This document shows, piece after piece, positions 1 to 6,645 of a stretch of DNA of 7,925 nt. Source of the stretch: an uncultured Acetatifactor sp. (GTDB lineage Bacteria; Bacillota; Clostridia; Lachnospirales; Lachnospiraceae); the NCBI GenBank assembly GCA_947631715.1, contig CANRMK010000105.1, forward strand, positions 1 to 7,925, read 5' to 3'. Both the position numbers and the translations under genes were made by a program. The notes beneath the pieces were generated by a model that ran no database searches, was not told the origin of the DNA, and worked only from the letters and a program-made list of their open reading frames with translations. Each line of letters begins with the position of its first letter. Position 1 is the first letter of the stretch.

Positions 1-881
1 TTTTTCCTGGTCTTGAGCTCTTCGTACATCTGACAGTAATTATCGTACCGCATCCGGCTGACGTCCCCCCGCTCCACCGCCTCCCGGACGCCGCAGACAG
101 GTTCCGTAATATGGGAACAGCCGCCGAACCGGCAGGCTTTTTCGTACGCTGCAAACTCCGGATAATAGCCGGCCAGCTGCTCTTTCTCCAGGTCGAACAG
201 CCCCAGGGAGCTGAACCCCGGCGTATCCAGAATATAGGTATCCTTCCCCGCGGCGATCAGCTCCGTATGCCGCGTAGTGTGTCTGCCCCGCTGGATCTTT
301 TCGCTGATCTGGCCCGTCTCCATATGGACCCCGGACTGAAGACAGTTTACAAGCGACGATTTCCCGACGCCGCTCGGGCCAGCCACCGTGGTAGTCTTTC
401 CGGCCAGCAAGCCTTTCAGCCGCTCTATCCCCGTCTGTTCCTTAGCGCTGACTGTCAGCGTCTCATAGCCGCAGCCGCTGTAGATCTTCTCATATTCTCT
501 CCCCCAGAGCTCCACGTCCATATCCGTCTTATTAAAGCATATGATACAGGGAATCCTCTGCTGTGCCATCATGATCAGGAATCTGTCCAGCAGATTAAAA
601 TTGGGCTTCGGGCTCACAATGGAGAAGATCACCAGCGCCTGATCCACATTCGCCACCGCCGGGCGGATCAGTTCGCTCCGCCTTGGCAGGAGCTCCCTGA
701 TGCAGCCCAGGGCCTGGCTGTCGTCCGTCACGTCTATCACCACATCGTCTCCCACAAGCGGTCTTCTGTTGTCCTTTCGGAAGATCCCCTTTGCCCTGCA
801 TTCATAGATCCTGGCCTGATCCCTCTGGCCAGCATGGACGTAATAGAATCCTCCGATCCCTCTGATGATCTTTCCCTGCAT
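1..881 (-). CDS. rsgA: Ribosome small subunit-dependent GTPase RsgA (3' end cut by window edge)
   Basis: RsgA (YjeQ/CpgA) is a circularly permuted GTPase that binds the 30S subunit late in assembly and helps release or check immature particles. 293 codons are visible and run off the left edge without a stop; the family is about 290-300 residues, so only a few C-terminal residues should be missing. Visible order: an N-terminal OB fold (about 1-70), then the permuted GTPase motifs with G4 NKTD (117-120) before G1 GPSGVGKSS (168-176), GRHTT switch (199-203) and G3 DTPG (219-222), and a C-terminal zinc knuckle with ligands C250, C255, H257 and C263. The ATG start fits the family N-terminus (MQGKIIRGIGGFYYV). 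It lies 14 nt after the prkC stop. The nearest Shine-Dalgarno-like sequence, AAAGG, is almost against the ATG, while a GGAGG sits 19 nt upstream inside the last prkC codons, so translation may be coupled to prkC. Confidence 0.97.
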   Translation of the reverse strand, partial: MQGKIIRGIGGFYYVHAGQRDQARIYECRAKGIFRKDNRRPLVGDDVVIDVTDDSQALGCIRELLPRRSELIRPAVANVDQALVIFSIVSPKPNFNLLDRFLIMMAQQRIPCIICFNKTDMDVELWGREYEKIYSGCGYETLTVSAKEQTGIERLKGLLAGKTTTVAGPSGVGKSSLVNCLQSGVHMETGQISEKIQRGRHTTRHTELIAAGKDTYILDTPGFSSLGLFDLEKEQLAGYYPEFAAYEKACRFGGCSHITEPVCGVREAVERGDVSRMRYDNYCQMYEELKTRK

Positions 882-895
882 ACCTTTCGTCCGTA

Positions 896-3034
896 CTATT
901 CCTCCACAAAGGTGAGCCGTCTGGTAACGGTCACTTCCTTTTCCGTCACGGCTGACCCTGACGCAGCGCCGGGCTCCGCAGTGGCTTCGCTCTGCACCTG
1001 GATCTTGAACGTCAGTGTGAGAGTCCCGCCGGAGGACTTAAGGCCATGCGCATTCACTGCCTGAGGGAAGCTGTTAAATGTGGTGTCCATCAAGACCTGC
1101 CCGTCATCCGTTACGATCTTTACGGCAACGCTGTCTCCCGTCCTGTAGATCCCGCCGTACTCTTTTGTCTCGTCCTCCGTAGGCGCCGTAATGCTGGCAT
1201 TGCACTTATAGGTCACTTCCCTGGGCGCAGGCCCCTGGCTGACCTTGAAATCGATCTTTGTCCCGGGATCCACCATACTGCCGCTGGAATAGCTCTGGTA
1301 GAAGATCTGGCCCTCGGGATACTGGGAGTTGAACTCATAAGTCACGCCGTCTCCCACATCCAGCCCGGCTTCCGCCAGCATGGCCCGCCCGTCCATCTCT
1401 GTCCGGCCCATCAGGTTCGGCACCGCCACCTTGGCGTTCTCTTTGCCCAGGCTGACGGTAAGGGTGATTCCTGTGCCTGCAGGCACCTTGCTCAAGGCGG
1501 ACGGCGTCTGGGATACCACCAGCCCGGCCTCCACCGTGTCTGAATATCCCTCCATGCGGATCACTTCAAATCCCTGCTCTTTCAGGGTCTGCTCCGCCTC
1601 CTCATAGCTTAATCCAGTGACCTTGGCCACCTCTATGCCCTCCTGGCCTGCGCTGACAGTCAGCGTCACAGTGCTGCCTACCTCAACGTCCTGTCCCACC
1701 TCTACATTGGTATTCATGACGATACCGATCTCTATCGTGCTGGATTCCTCATAGTTGACCTCCACGGAAAGCCCCAGCTCATTTAGGATATTTCTGGCGT
1801 CCTCCGCCGTCTTCCCCACCACGGACGGCATGGGGACATAGGTCGGCGCAGGGCTTTCCGTCTCCTGTTCCTCGCTCACGATAGGTCCGTCCGAGCTGTC
1901 TTCCTCCCCGTTCCTTCCGTTTCCGAACACGCGCACTGCCAATATGATCACGATCACGCAGATCACGATGCCCGCAAAGACCGCCAGCAGGGTGGTCACG
2001 CGCTCCATTCTGGGATTGTAGTCGTAATCGTCCTCCTCGTCCTCCACGCCGTCCTCTTCATACAGCGCCGCCGTGTCCGAGAGAAGCCGCATGCTGTCCT
2101 GCTCCTCGTACTCCTGATAGGCCGCCCTGCGCTTGATCTGGGCCATGTCGCTGTCGCTGATCATCCGGGTGCCGCTGTCCATGTCGGGATCGTTCTGCAC
2201 CACAAAATCCTCGTCGGGATTCATGAGAGACTGCTTCAGGTCCGCGATCAGCTCCTGCATATTCTGATATCTCCGGTCGGGGGATTTCTGGCAGCACTTT
2301 AGCACAATGCTTTCCACGCTTCCCGGAATCTCCGGCACGAACTCCGCGGGCGAGGGCAGCTCCTCCTGAATGTGCTTGATCGCGATGGCCACGGTAGTTT
2401 CCCCGTTAAAGGGCACCCGTCCCGTGAGCATCTCGAACATGGTGATCCCCAGAGAGTAGATATCGCTCTTTTCGTCACTGTAGCCGCCCCTGGCCTGCTC
2501 CGGCGAGGTATAGTGGACGGATCCCATCACGTTGGAGGTGATGGTGTTGCTGGTGGCCGCCTTGGCGATGCCAAAATCCGTCACCTTGACCTTTCCGTCC
2601 TTGGAAATAATGATGTTCTGAGGCTTTATGTCGCGGTGTATGATATGATGGTTATGTGCCGCCTCTATGCCCATGCTGACCTGGATGGCAATGCTGACTG
2701 CCTCCTTGTAGGACAATCTGGCCTTCTTTTCAATATATTTCTTGAGGGTGATCCCCTCCACCAGTTCCATGACAATATAATAAATGCCGTTTTCCTCTCC
2801 CACATCGTACACATTGACAATGTTAGGATGCATCAGCCCCGCCGCCGCCTGGGCTTCAATGCGGAATTTGGACACAAAATTCGCATTCTCACTGAATTCC
2901 TGCTTCAATACCTTTATGGCCACAAAGCGGTTCAGCTTATGGTCTTTTCCCTTATATACGTCCGACATACCACCGGTGCCGATCTTTTCCAGGATCTCAT
3001 ACCGGTCGCCTATCATCATTCCGATCTTAATCAT
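896..3034 (-). CDS. prkC: PASTA-domain membrane Ser/Thr protein kinase (PrkC/StkP/PknB type)
   Basis: A single-pass membrane kinase that senses muropeptides or lipid II through extracellular PASTA repeats and phosphorylates proteins of cell wall synthesis, division and translation. 712 residues. Cytoplasmic kinase domain about 13-270: glycine loop GTGGMSDVY (19-27), catalytic Lys41 in VAIK, Glu60 of helix C, HRDIKPQN (133-140, catalytic Asp135), DFG (153-155), an activation loop with T161, T164 and T166 as candidate autophosphorylation sites, then SPEQ (177-180). A charged juxtamembrane linker follows (about 271-344, very acidic at 326-339), then one transmembrane helix (about 346-369) and three PASTA repeats (about 401-463, 466-529, 535-600). 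The last 110 residues form a beta-rich extension with a Glu/Ala/Ser-rich linker, not part of PASTA. The ATG start is supported by GGAGAG 5-7 nt upstream; an internal Met at residue 6 has no comparable site. It lies 54 nt after stp, whose product should reverse its phosphorylations. Confidence 0.97.
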   Translation of the reverse strand: MIKIGMMIGDRYEILEKIGTGGMSDVYKGKDHKLNRFVAIKVLKQEFSENANFVSKFRIEAQAAAGLMHPNIVNVYDVGEENGIYYIVMELVEGITLKKYIEKKARLSYKEAVSIAIQVSMGIEAAHNHHIIHRDIKPQNIIISKDGKVKVTDFGIAKAATSNTITSNVMGSVHYTSPEQARGGYSDEKSDIYSLGITMFEMLTGRVPFNGETTVAIAIKHIQEELPSPAEFVPEIPGSVESIVLKCCQKSPDRRYQNMQELIADLKQSLMNPDEDFVVQNDPDMDSGTRMISDSDMAQIKRRAAYQEYEEQDSMRLLSDTAALYEEDGVEDEEDDYDYNPRMERVTTLLAVFAGIVICVIVIILAVRVFGNGRNGEEDSSDGPIVSEEQETESPAPTYVPMPSVVGKTAEDARNILNELGLSVEVNYEESSTIEIGIVMNTNVEVGQDVEVGSTVTLTVSAGQEGIEVAKVTGLSYEEAEQTLKEQGFEVIRMEGYSDTVEAGLVVSQTPSALSKVPAGTGITLTVSLGKENAKVAVPNLMGRTEMDGRAMLAEAGLDVGDGVTYEFNSQYPEGQIFYQSYSSGSMVDPGTKIDFKVSQGPAPREVTYKCNASITAPTEDETKEYGGIYRTGDSVAVKIVTDDGQVLMDTTFNSFPQAVNAHGLKSSGGTLTLTFKIQVQSEATAEPGAASGSAVTEKEVTVTRRLTFVEE

Positions 3035-3088
3035 ATATGCTCTCCATTCTAATGCCTGGACGGCTCAAAGTCCTGCGCCCACAGCCTG

Positions 3089-3820
3089 TCAGTCCAGCGG
3101 ATCGATCAGTATCACGCTGATATTGTCCCGGCCGCCGCGCTCGTTTGCGGCCGCTACCAGCTCCTCCGCTTTCTCCACAATGTCCCGTGCGCCGTCCAGG
3201 ATCATACGGATCTCCTCGTCCTCCAGCATGCTGGTCAGGCCGTCCGTGCACATGAGGATCATATCGCCCTCCTTGAGGATCACCGAAAAGAAGTCCACCT
3301 TGACGCTCTCATCGGCTCCCACCGCCCTTGTAATGATATTTCTGTCAGGGTGGTTCCGCGCCTCCTCTTTCCCGAGGCCGCCCCGCCGTACCATCTCCTC
3401 TACCCAGGAGTGATCCCTGGTGACCTGTCGGATCTCCTTGCCGTTTACCACATACAGCCTGCTATCGCCTACATTTGCCACGCAGAGCCTGTTGCCATCG
3501 CAGGTAGCCGCCACCACAGTGGTGCCCATGCCCTCCAGCTCCGCGGATTCACCGGCCCTGGTGCGGACCAGCGTATTGGCCGCCTGTATCGCCTCGTCCA
3601 GGATCCGGGTCCTCTCCGTCTCCGACGATGCAGCCACTTTTTCCACAATGGTCTCTACCGTGACCTTGGACGCATAATCGCCGGCGTTATGCCCGCCCAT
3701 GCCGTCCGCCACAATAAAAAGGTTCGGCAGGCTGCCCACCGGCTGCTCTGAAGTATACACATAGTCCTGATTCAGTTTTCTCTTTCTGCCAATATTGGTA
3801 ATCGAAAACGTCTTTAGCAC
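3089..3820 (-). CDS. stp: PP2C-family Ser/Thr protein phosphatase, partner of PrkC
   Basis: A cytoplasmic, Mn/Mg-dependent PP2C (PPM) phosphatase that removes phosphate from PrkC and its targets. 243 residues from the GTG start; B. subtilis PrpC is of similar length (about 254). Visible motifs: GRKRKLNQD (11-19), the metal-binding VADGMGGHNAG (37-47, D39), GMGTT (98-102), VGDSR (117-121), RDH (134-136), NIITRAVG (161-168), CTDGLTS (191-197, metal Asp193) and the C-terminal GGRDNIS (229-235, metal Asp232). All the expected metal-ligand aspartates are present, so the enzyme should be active. The frame stays open upstream to an ATG at 3886, but those 22 extra residues lack family similarity and that ATG falls at the predicted transcription start. 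GTG 3820 has a perfect GGAGGAG seven nt upstream and gives the family's usual N-terminus (LKTFSITNIGRKRK). It is the first gene of the stp-prkC-rsgA unit, downstream of a likely promoter. Confidence 0.96.
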   Translation of the reverse strand: MLKTFSITNIGRKRKLNQDYVYTSEQPVGSLPNLFIVADGMGGHNAGDYASKVTVETIVEKVAASSETERTRILDEAIQAANTLVRTRAGESAELEGMGTTVVAATCDGNRLCVANVGDSRLYVVNGKEIRQVTRDHSWVEEMVRRGGLGKEEARNHPDRNIITRAVGADESVKVDFFSVILKEGDMILMCTDGLTSMLEDEEIRMILDGARDIVEKAEELVAAANERGGRDNISVILIDPLD

Positions 3821-3827
3821 GTCCCGT

Positions 3828-3834
3828 CTCCTCC
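3828..3834 (-). promoter_or_regulatory. Ribosome binding site of stp (decides the GTG start)
   Basis: GGAGGAG on the minus strand, a near-perfect anti-16S match, is followed after seven nt by GTG at 3820. This is the strongest ribosome binding site near the 5' end of the gene and decides against the upstream in-frame ATG at 3886, which has no such sequence in range. Confidence 0.9.
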
Positions 3835-3891
3835 AAAGTTCCGCAGAGTGCTTCCGCGTACATGATTCAATGAGCCACTTTAACATTCAAC

Positions 3892-3920
3892 ATTTTATCA
3901 CAATAGCAAAAAAAGGACAA
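3892..3920 (-). promoter_or_regulatory. Predicted sigma-A promoter of stp-prkC-rsgA
   Basis: On the minus strand there is a -35 TTGTCC (3920-3915, four of six consensus bases), a 17-nt spacer containing seven T, and a -10 TAAAAT (3897-3892, five of six) preceded by TG one base away (TGATAAAAT, extended -10). Transcription should start near 3885, giving a leader of about 65 nt before the GTG of stp. The surrounding 3886-3988 is clearly more AT-rich than the coding regions. I see no operator-like inverted repeat apart from the hairpin that overlaps the -35. This is a pattern prediction, not a mapped start. Confidence 0.7.
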
Positions 3921-3942
3921 GTGTAATCTCTTTGCCCTTTTT
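3908..3942 (-). terminator. Possible weak intrinsic terminator after rlmN
   Basis: Read on the minus strand, AAAAAGGGCAA (3942-3932) can pair with TTGTCCTTTTT (3920-3910) over 11 positions, ten Watson-Crick plus one G-U, around an 11-nt loop; the T-run continues for two more bases. It lies 47 nt after the rlmN stop. The GC core is short and half the stem is A-T, so termination is probably partial. Its 3' arm is the same DNA as the -35 hexamer and the T-rich spacer of the stp promoter, so the hairpin could instead be a by-product of those elements. Confidence 0.45.
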
Positions 3943-3988
3943 CGTACCGTATCCTTTTCTCTTTCCATTATATATCTTTTTGCGGATT

Positions 3989-5095
3989 CTATACCCGTCC
4001 ATTCTCCACACAGGCGCCGGCGTCCCCGCAGGGCGTCTCTTTGCCGTTCTTCTCCTCCGACAGCACTCTCCGGCGCAGCTGTCCGCATGCTCCGTCGATA
4101 TCCCGGCCCATCTCCCTCCGGACAGTGGCGGAGACTCCCCGCTCCTTTAGTCTCTCCTGAAAAGCCCTCACCCGCTCTGCGCCAGACTGCACGTAACCTC
4201 TCTCCCGGACGGGATTCACCGGAATCAGATTCACATGACAGCCAAGGGGCCGGGCCAGCGCGGAAAGCTCTGCGGCGTCCCGGTCCGTGTCGTTGACGCC
4301 TCCTATCAGACTATACTCAAATGTGATCCTGCGCCCTGTGGCAGCGAAGTACTCATCGCATACCTCCATCAGTTCCCGGACGGAATACTGTTTTGCAACG
4401 GGCATCAGCTCCCGGCGCTTTTCGTCCGTGGCAGCGTGCAGGGACAGCGCCAGAGTGATCTGCAGCTCCTCTTTTGCCAGCTGCCTGATCTGAGGCGCCA
4501 GGCCGCAGGTGGACAGTGTCACATTCCGCTGGCTGACGTGCAGGCCGTTAGCGTCTGTGAGCATGCGAATGAACCGGACTACATTATCGTAATTGTCCAG
4601 CGGCTCCCCGGTTCCCATGATTACCACGTTGGACACTCTCTCCCCGGTGTCCCTCTGAATGGCATAGACCTGATCCAGCATCTCGGAGGGCGTCAGGTTC
4701 CGCTCCAGTCCGTCCAGGGTGGAGGCACAGAACCGGCAGCCCATCCGGCAGCCTACCTGGGAGGACACACAGACGCTGTTCCCGTGCCGGTACTTCATCA
4801 GCACGCTCTCCACCAGGCTGCCGTCCTCCAGCCGGAACAGATACTTCCTGGTCCCGTCAGCCGCAGACTCCTGCATGCGCACCGTCTCCAGACAGGTATA
4901 CCGGAAAGTTTCCCTGCACTTTTCCCTGAGCGCTGCGGAGAGATCGGTCATCTCCGCAAATCCCCGGGCCAGCTTTTGATGCATCCACTGATATGCCTGC
5001 CTTGCCCGGAATGGCTTCTCTCCCATGGCGGAGAATTCCTCCTCCAGCTCCGGAACCGTCATGGACTTAATGTCTTTTTTCTGCACACTCTCCAT
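3989..5095 (-). CDS. rlmN: Dual-specificity 23S rRNA/tRNA adenine-C2 methyltransferase RlmN
   Basis: A radical SAM enzyme that makes m2A2503 in 23S rRNA, and in characterised members also m2A37 in some tRNAs, tuning peptidyl transferase centre function and accuracy. 368 residues, normal for the family. Radical SAM cluster motif CRMGCRFC with C116, C120 and C123; conserved C109 seven residues before the first cluster cysteine (resolving cysteine position); GTGEP (161-165); and the C-terminal RDIDGACGQL with C337, the cysteine methylated during catalysis. The last 28 residues after this loop form a polar tail with two more cysteines (C356, C362), probably not catalytic. The start is slightly uncertain: the ATG has only a close AAAGAG, while an in-frame GTG at 5086 has GGAG three nt away and would give the family-like start QKKDIKSM. 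It lies 48 nt after rsmB and is the last gene before the stp promoter. Confidence 0.97.
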   Translation of the reverse strand: MESVQKKDIKSMTVPELEEEFSAMGEKPFRARQAYQWMHQKLARGFAEMTDLSAALREKCRETFRYTCLETVRMQESAADGTRKYLFRLEDGSLVESVLMKYRHGNSVCVSSQVGCRMGCRFCASTLDGLERNLTPSEMLDQVYAIQRDTGERVSNVVIMGTGEPLDNYDNVVRFIRMLTDANGLHVSQRNVTLSTCGLAPQIRQLAKEELQITLALSLHAATDEKRRELMPVAKQYSVRELMEVCDEYFAATGRRITFEYSLIGGVNDTDRDAAELSALARPLGCHVNLIPVNPVRERGYVQSGAERVRAFQERLKERGVSATVRREMGRDIDGACGQLRRRVLSEEKNGKETPCGDAGACVENGRV

Positions 5096-5143
5096 ATCTC
5101 TTTCGATCCGGGACTGCCCTTGGACGGCCCCGCAGGCATGCCC

Positions 5144-6550
5144 TTATCCTTTCCTTTTGAACCGGGCCACAAAGAACCCGTCTCCCTCCATATATCCCGG
5201 AAGCATCTGGAGACAAGCGCTTTTCTCTCCTGGGTCCAGCTCCACAGACAGCTCCTTTCCCTGTTCTCTGCGCAGCCGCTCCACTCTTTCTCCCGCCTCC
5301 AGGATTTCTTTCGGCAGCACCTCATTTAACGGCTCCGGCTCAAATCCCAGTTCTCTGCTTATGTACCGGACCATCTCCTCATTTTCTTCCGTATGGATCG
5401 TGCAGGTGCTGTAGAGCAGAGTGCCCCCGGGCCTCACATATCTGCTGCAGGTCCTTACGATCTCCCTCTGCAGCTGCGCCAGGCTGTCCATTCTCTCTTT
5501 TGTCACTCTGTATTTAATGTCCCGCTTCTTTCCGATGACTCCCAGGCCGGAGCAGGGCACATCCAACAATACCACATCGGCGCTGTCCGCCAGCTTTTCG
5601 TCGAACACCGCTGCGTCATGGACCTGCACCTGAACATTGCCGGCTCCCATTCTGAGAGCGCTCTCCCTGATCCGCTCCGCTTTCTCCCACGACACGTCCC
5701 GGGCCAGCACTTTCCCGGCCCGCTCCGCCGCCAGCAGGGCCTTTCCCCCCGGCGCTGCACAGGCGTCCAGCACAAAATCCCCGGGCCGAATCCCCGCGGC
5801 CTCCACCGCCAAGGCAGAGCTCACGTCCTGCACTGTGAATTTCCCCTGAGAAAAGCCCGGCAGTCCGTCCGGCGCGCCCTCACATGTCACAGTGTACACA
5901 TAGGGAAGATAACCGCTGGCCTGAAGCTGTGCGCCGGCGCTTCGGATCCGTTCCAGCGTCTCCTCCAGCTCGTCTCCCTGTAAGCCCGTGTGGAACCGAA
6001 GCGATACCGGGTGTATGTCCATCAGACCGCTCAGCACCGTTTCCGTGATCTCCGCGCCGTATTCCTCCAGCCAGAGCCCTGCGATCCATTCCGGCATGGA
6101 ATACTTCACCGAGAGATACCCCAGGGGATCCTCCCGCCTGTCCGGCAGGGGAAGCGCCTCTTTCTCCCGGGAAAGCTTCCGAAGCACGCCGTTCACAAAG
6201 CCTTTCAGGCCGCCGAAGCCCCGCTTTGCCGCCAGCCTGCAGGCCTCGTTGCAGACGGCGCTGTCCGGCACCGTATCCATATACAGGAGCTGATACAGGC
6301 TCATGCGGAGCAGACACCTGATCAGGGGCTTCATCTTCCCCACAGGCACGGAGGAATAGCAGTTCAGATAATGATCCAGCTCCAGCTGCCTCTCCAGCGT
6401 CCCCTCCGTCACCCGCTTGATAAAGGCCTTGTCCCTGTTCTGCAGATAATCATATTTGTCTAAGACCGCCCGAATCAGGCGGCTGGAATATTCTTCCCCC
6501 CGCTCCAGCGCAAGCAGGATATCCAGTGGGATCTCCCTGATATTCTCCAT
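5144..6550 (-). CDS. rsmB: 16S rRNA (cytosine-967-C5)-methyltransferase RsmB (Sun/Fmu)
   Basis: SAM-dependent m5C methyltransferase acting on C967 (E. coli numbering) of 16S rRNA. 468 residues from the chosen ATG. The N-terminal NusB-like RNA-binding domain covers about 1-140 (ENIREIPLDILLALERG, later NGVLRKL 120-126). The Rossmann methyltransferase domain follows: motif I DACAAPGGK (262-270), motif IV DVPCSGLGV (330-338, C333 for product release) and motif VI YSTCTI (380-385, C383 as nucleophile), ending in GFFVARFKRKG. Both catalytic cysteines are present. The frame remains open to a TTG at 6640, but that start has no properly spaced ribosome binding site and the extra 30 residues (rich in Gly, Pro, Arg) do not resemble the family; ATG 6550 has GAGG five nt upstream and gives the typical N-terminus. 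It lies 95 nt after the peptidase gene and 48 nt before rlmN. The fmt-rsmB adjacency is common in many bacteria. Confidence 0.96.
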   Translation of the reverse strand: MENIREIPLDILLALERGEEYSSRLIRAVLDKYDYLQNRDKAFIKRVTEGTLERQLELDHYLNCYSSVPVGKMKPLIRCLLRMSLYQLLYMDTVPDSAVCNEACRLAAKRGFGGLKGFVNGVLRKLSREKEALPLPDRREDPLGYLSVKYSMPEWIAGLWLEEYGAEITETVLSGLMDIHPVSLRFHTGLQGDELEETLERIRSAGAQLQASGYLPYVYTVTCEGAPDGLPGFSQGKFTVQDVSSALAVEAAGIRPGDFVLDACAAPGGKALLAAERAGKVLARDVSWEKAERIRESALRMGAGNVQVQVHDAAVFDEKLADSADVVLLDVPCSGLGVIGKKRDIKYRVTKERMDSLAQLQREIVRTCSRYVRPGGTLLYSTCTIHTEENEEMVRYISRELGFEPEPLNEVLPKEILEAGERVERLRREQGKELSVELDPGEKSACLQMLPGYMEGDGFFVARFKRKG

Positions 6551-6552
6551 AG

Positions 6553-6559
6553 TTTCCTC
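6553..6559 (-). promoter_or_regulatory. Ribosome binding site of rsmB (decides the ATG start)
   Basis: GAGGAAA on the minus strand, with GAGG ending five nt before ATG 6550. Together with the family N-terminus this selects ATG 6550 over the upstream in-frame TTG at 6640. Confidence 0.75.
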
Positions 6560-6619
6560 GATCTGCCGCCCGGGCGTTCCATAAAGAGCGCTCTGCGGCC
6601 TTTTGCAGCTTCCTCCGGT

Positions 6620-6637
6620 CCCTGCCGGAATGCAGGG
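6620..6637 (-). other. Short GC-rich hairpin in the peptidase-rsmB gap
   Basis: CCCTGC (6637-6632) and GCAGGG (6625-6620) form a perfect 6-bp stem around a 6-nt loop, starting 8 nt after the peptidase stop codon. No T-run follows, so it is not a standard intrinsic terminator. It could stabilise the 3' end of the peptidase message or be chance in GC-rich DNA. The remainder of this 95-nt gap shows no promoter and no small gene I can support. Confidence 0.35.
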
Positions 6638-6645
6638 CAAGCCCC

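Noticed and set aside
111..1064. 317-codon plus-strand open frame opposite rsgA and the end of prkC
   Set aside because: It lies antisense to two well-supported genes, its translation has low-complexity character typical of reversed GC-rich codons, and it matches no family I recognise.
2372..3052. 226-codon plus-strand open frame opposite the PrkC kinase domain
   Set aside because: Fully antisense to conserved kinase motifs, with no plausible domain of its own.
3840..3890. Short direct repeats in the stp leader (GCGGAA twice, TTGAAT twice) as a riboswitch or operator
   Set aside because: Copies are only six bases, with no matching stem or known riboswitch motif; this looks like chance similarity.
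3967..3972. Perfect TATAAT on the minus strand just after the rlmN stop
   Set aside because: No -35-like hexamer at 16-18 nt upstream and no TG extension; the promoter at 3892-3920 is better supported, so I did not list this as a second promoter.
5130..5146. Palindrome GGCATGCC in the rsmB-rlmN gap as a terminator
   Set aside because: Too short, no adequate loop and no T-run; rlmN is probably cotranscribed with rsmB.
4235..5329. 364-codon plus-strand open frame opposite rlmN and the end of rsmB
   Set aside because: Antisense shadow of rlmN, whose radical SAM motifs are intact. The product is rich in His, Pro, Leu and Gln, as expected from reversed GC-rich coding sequence.
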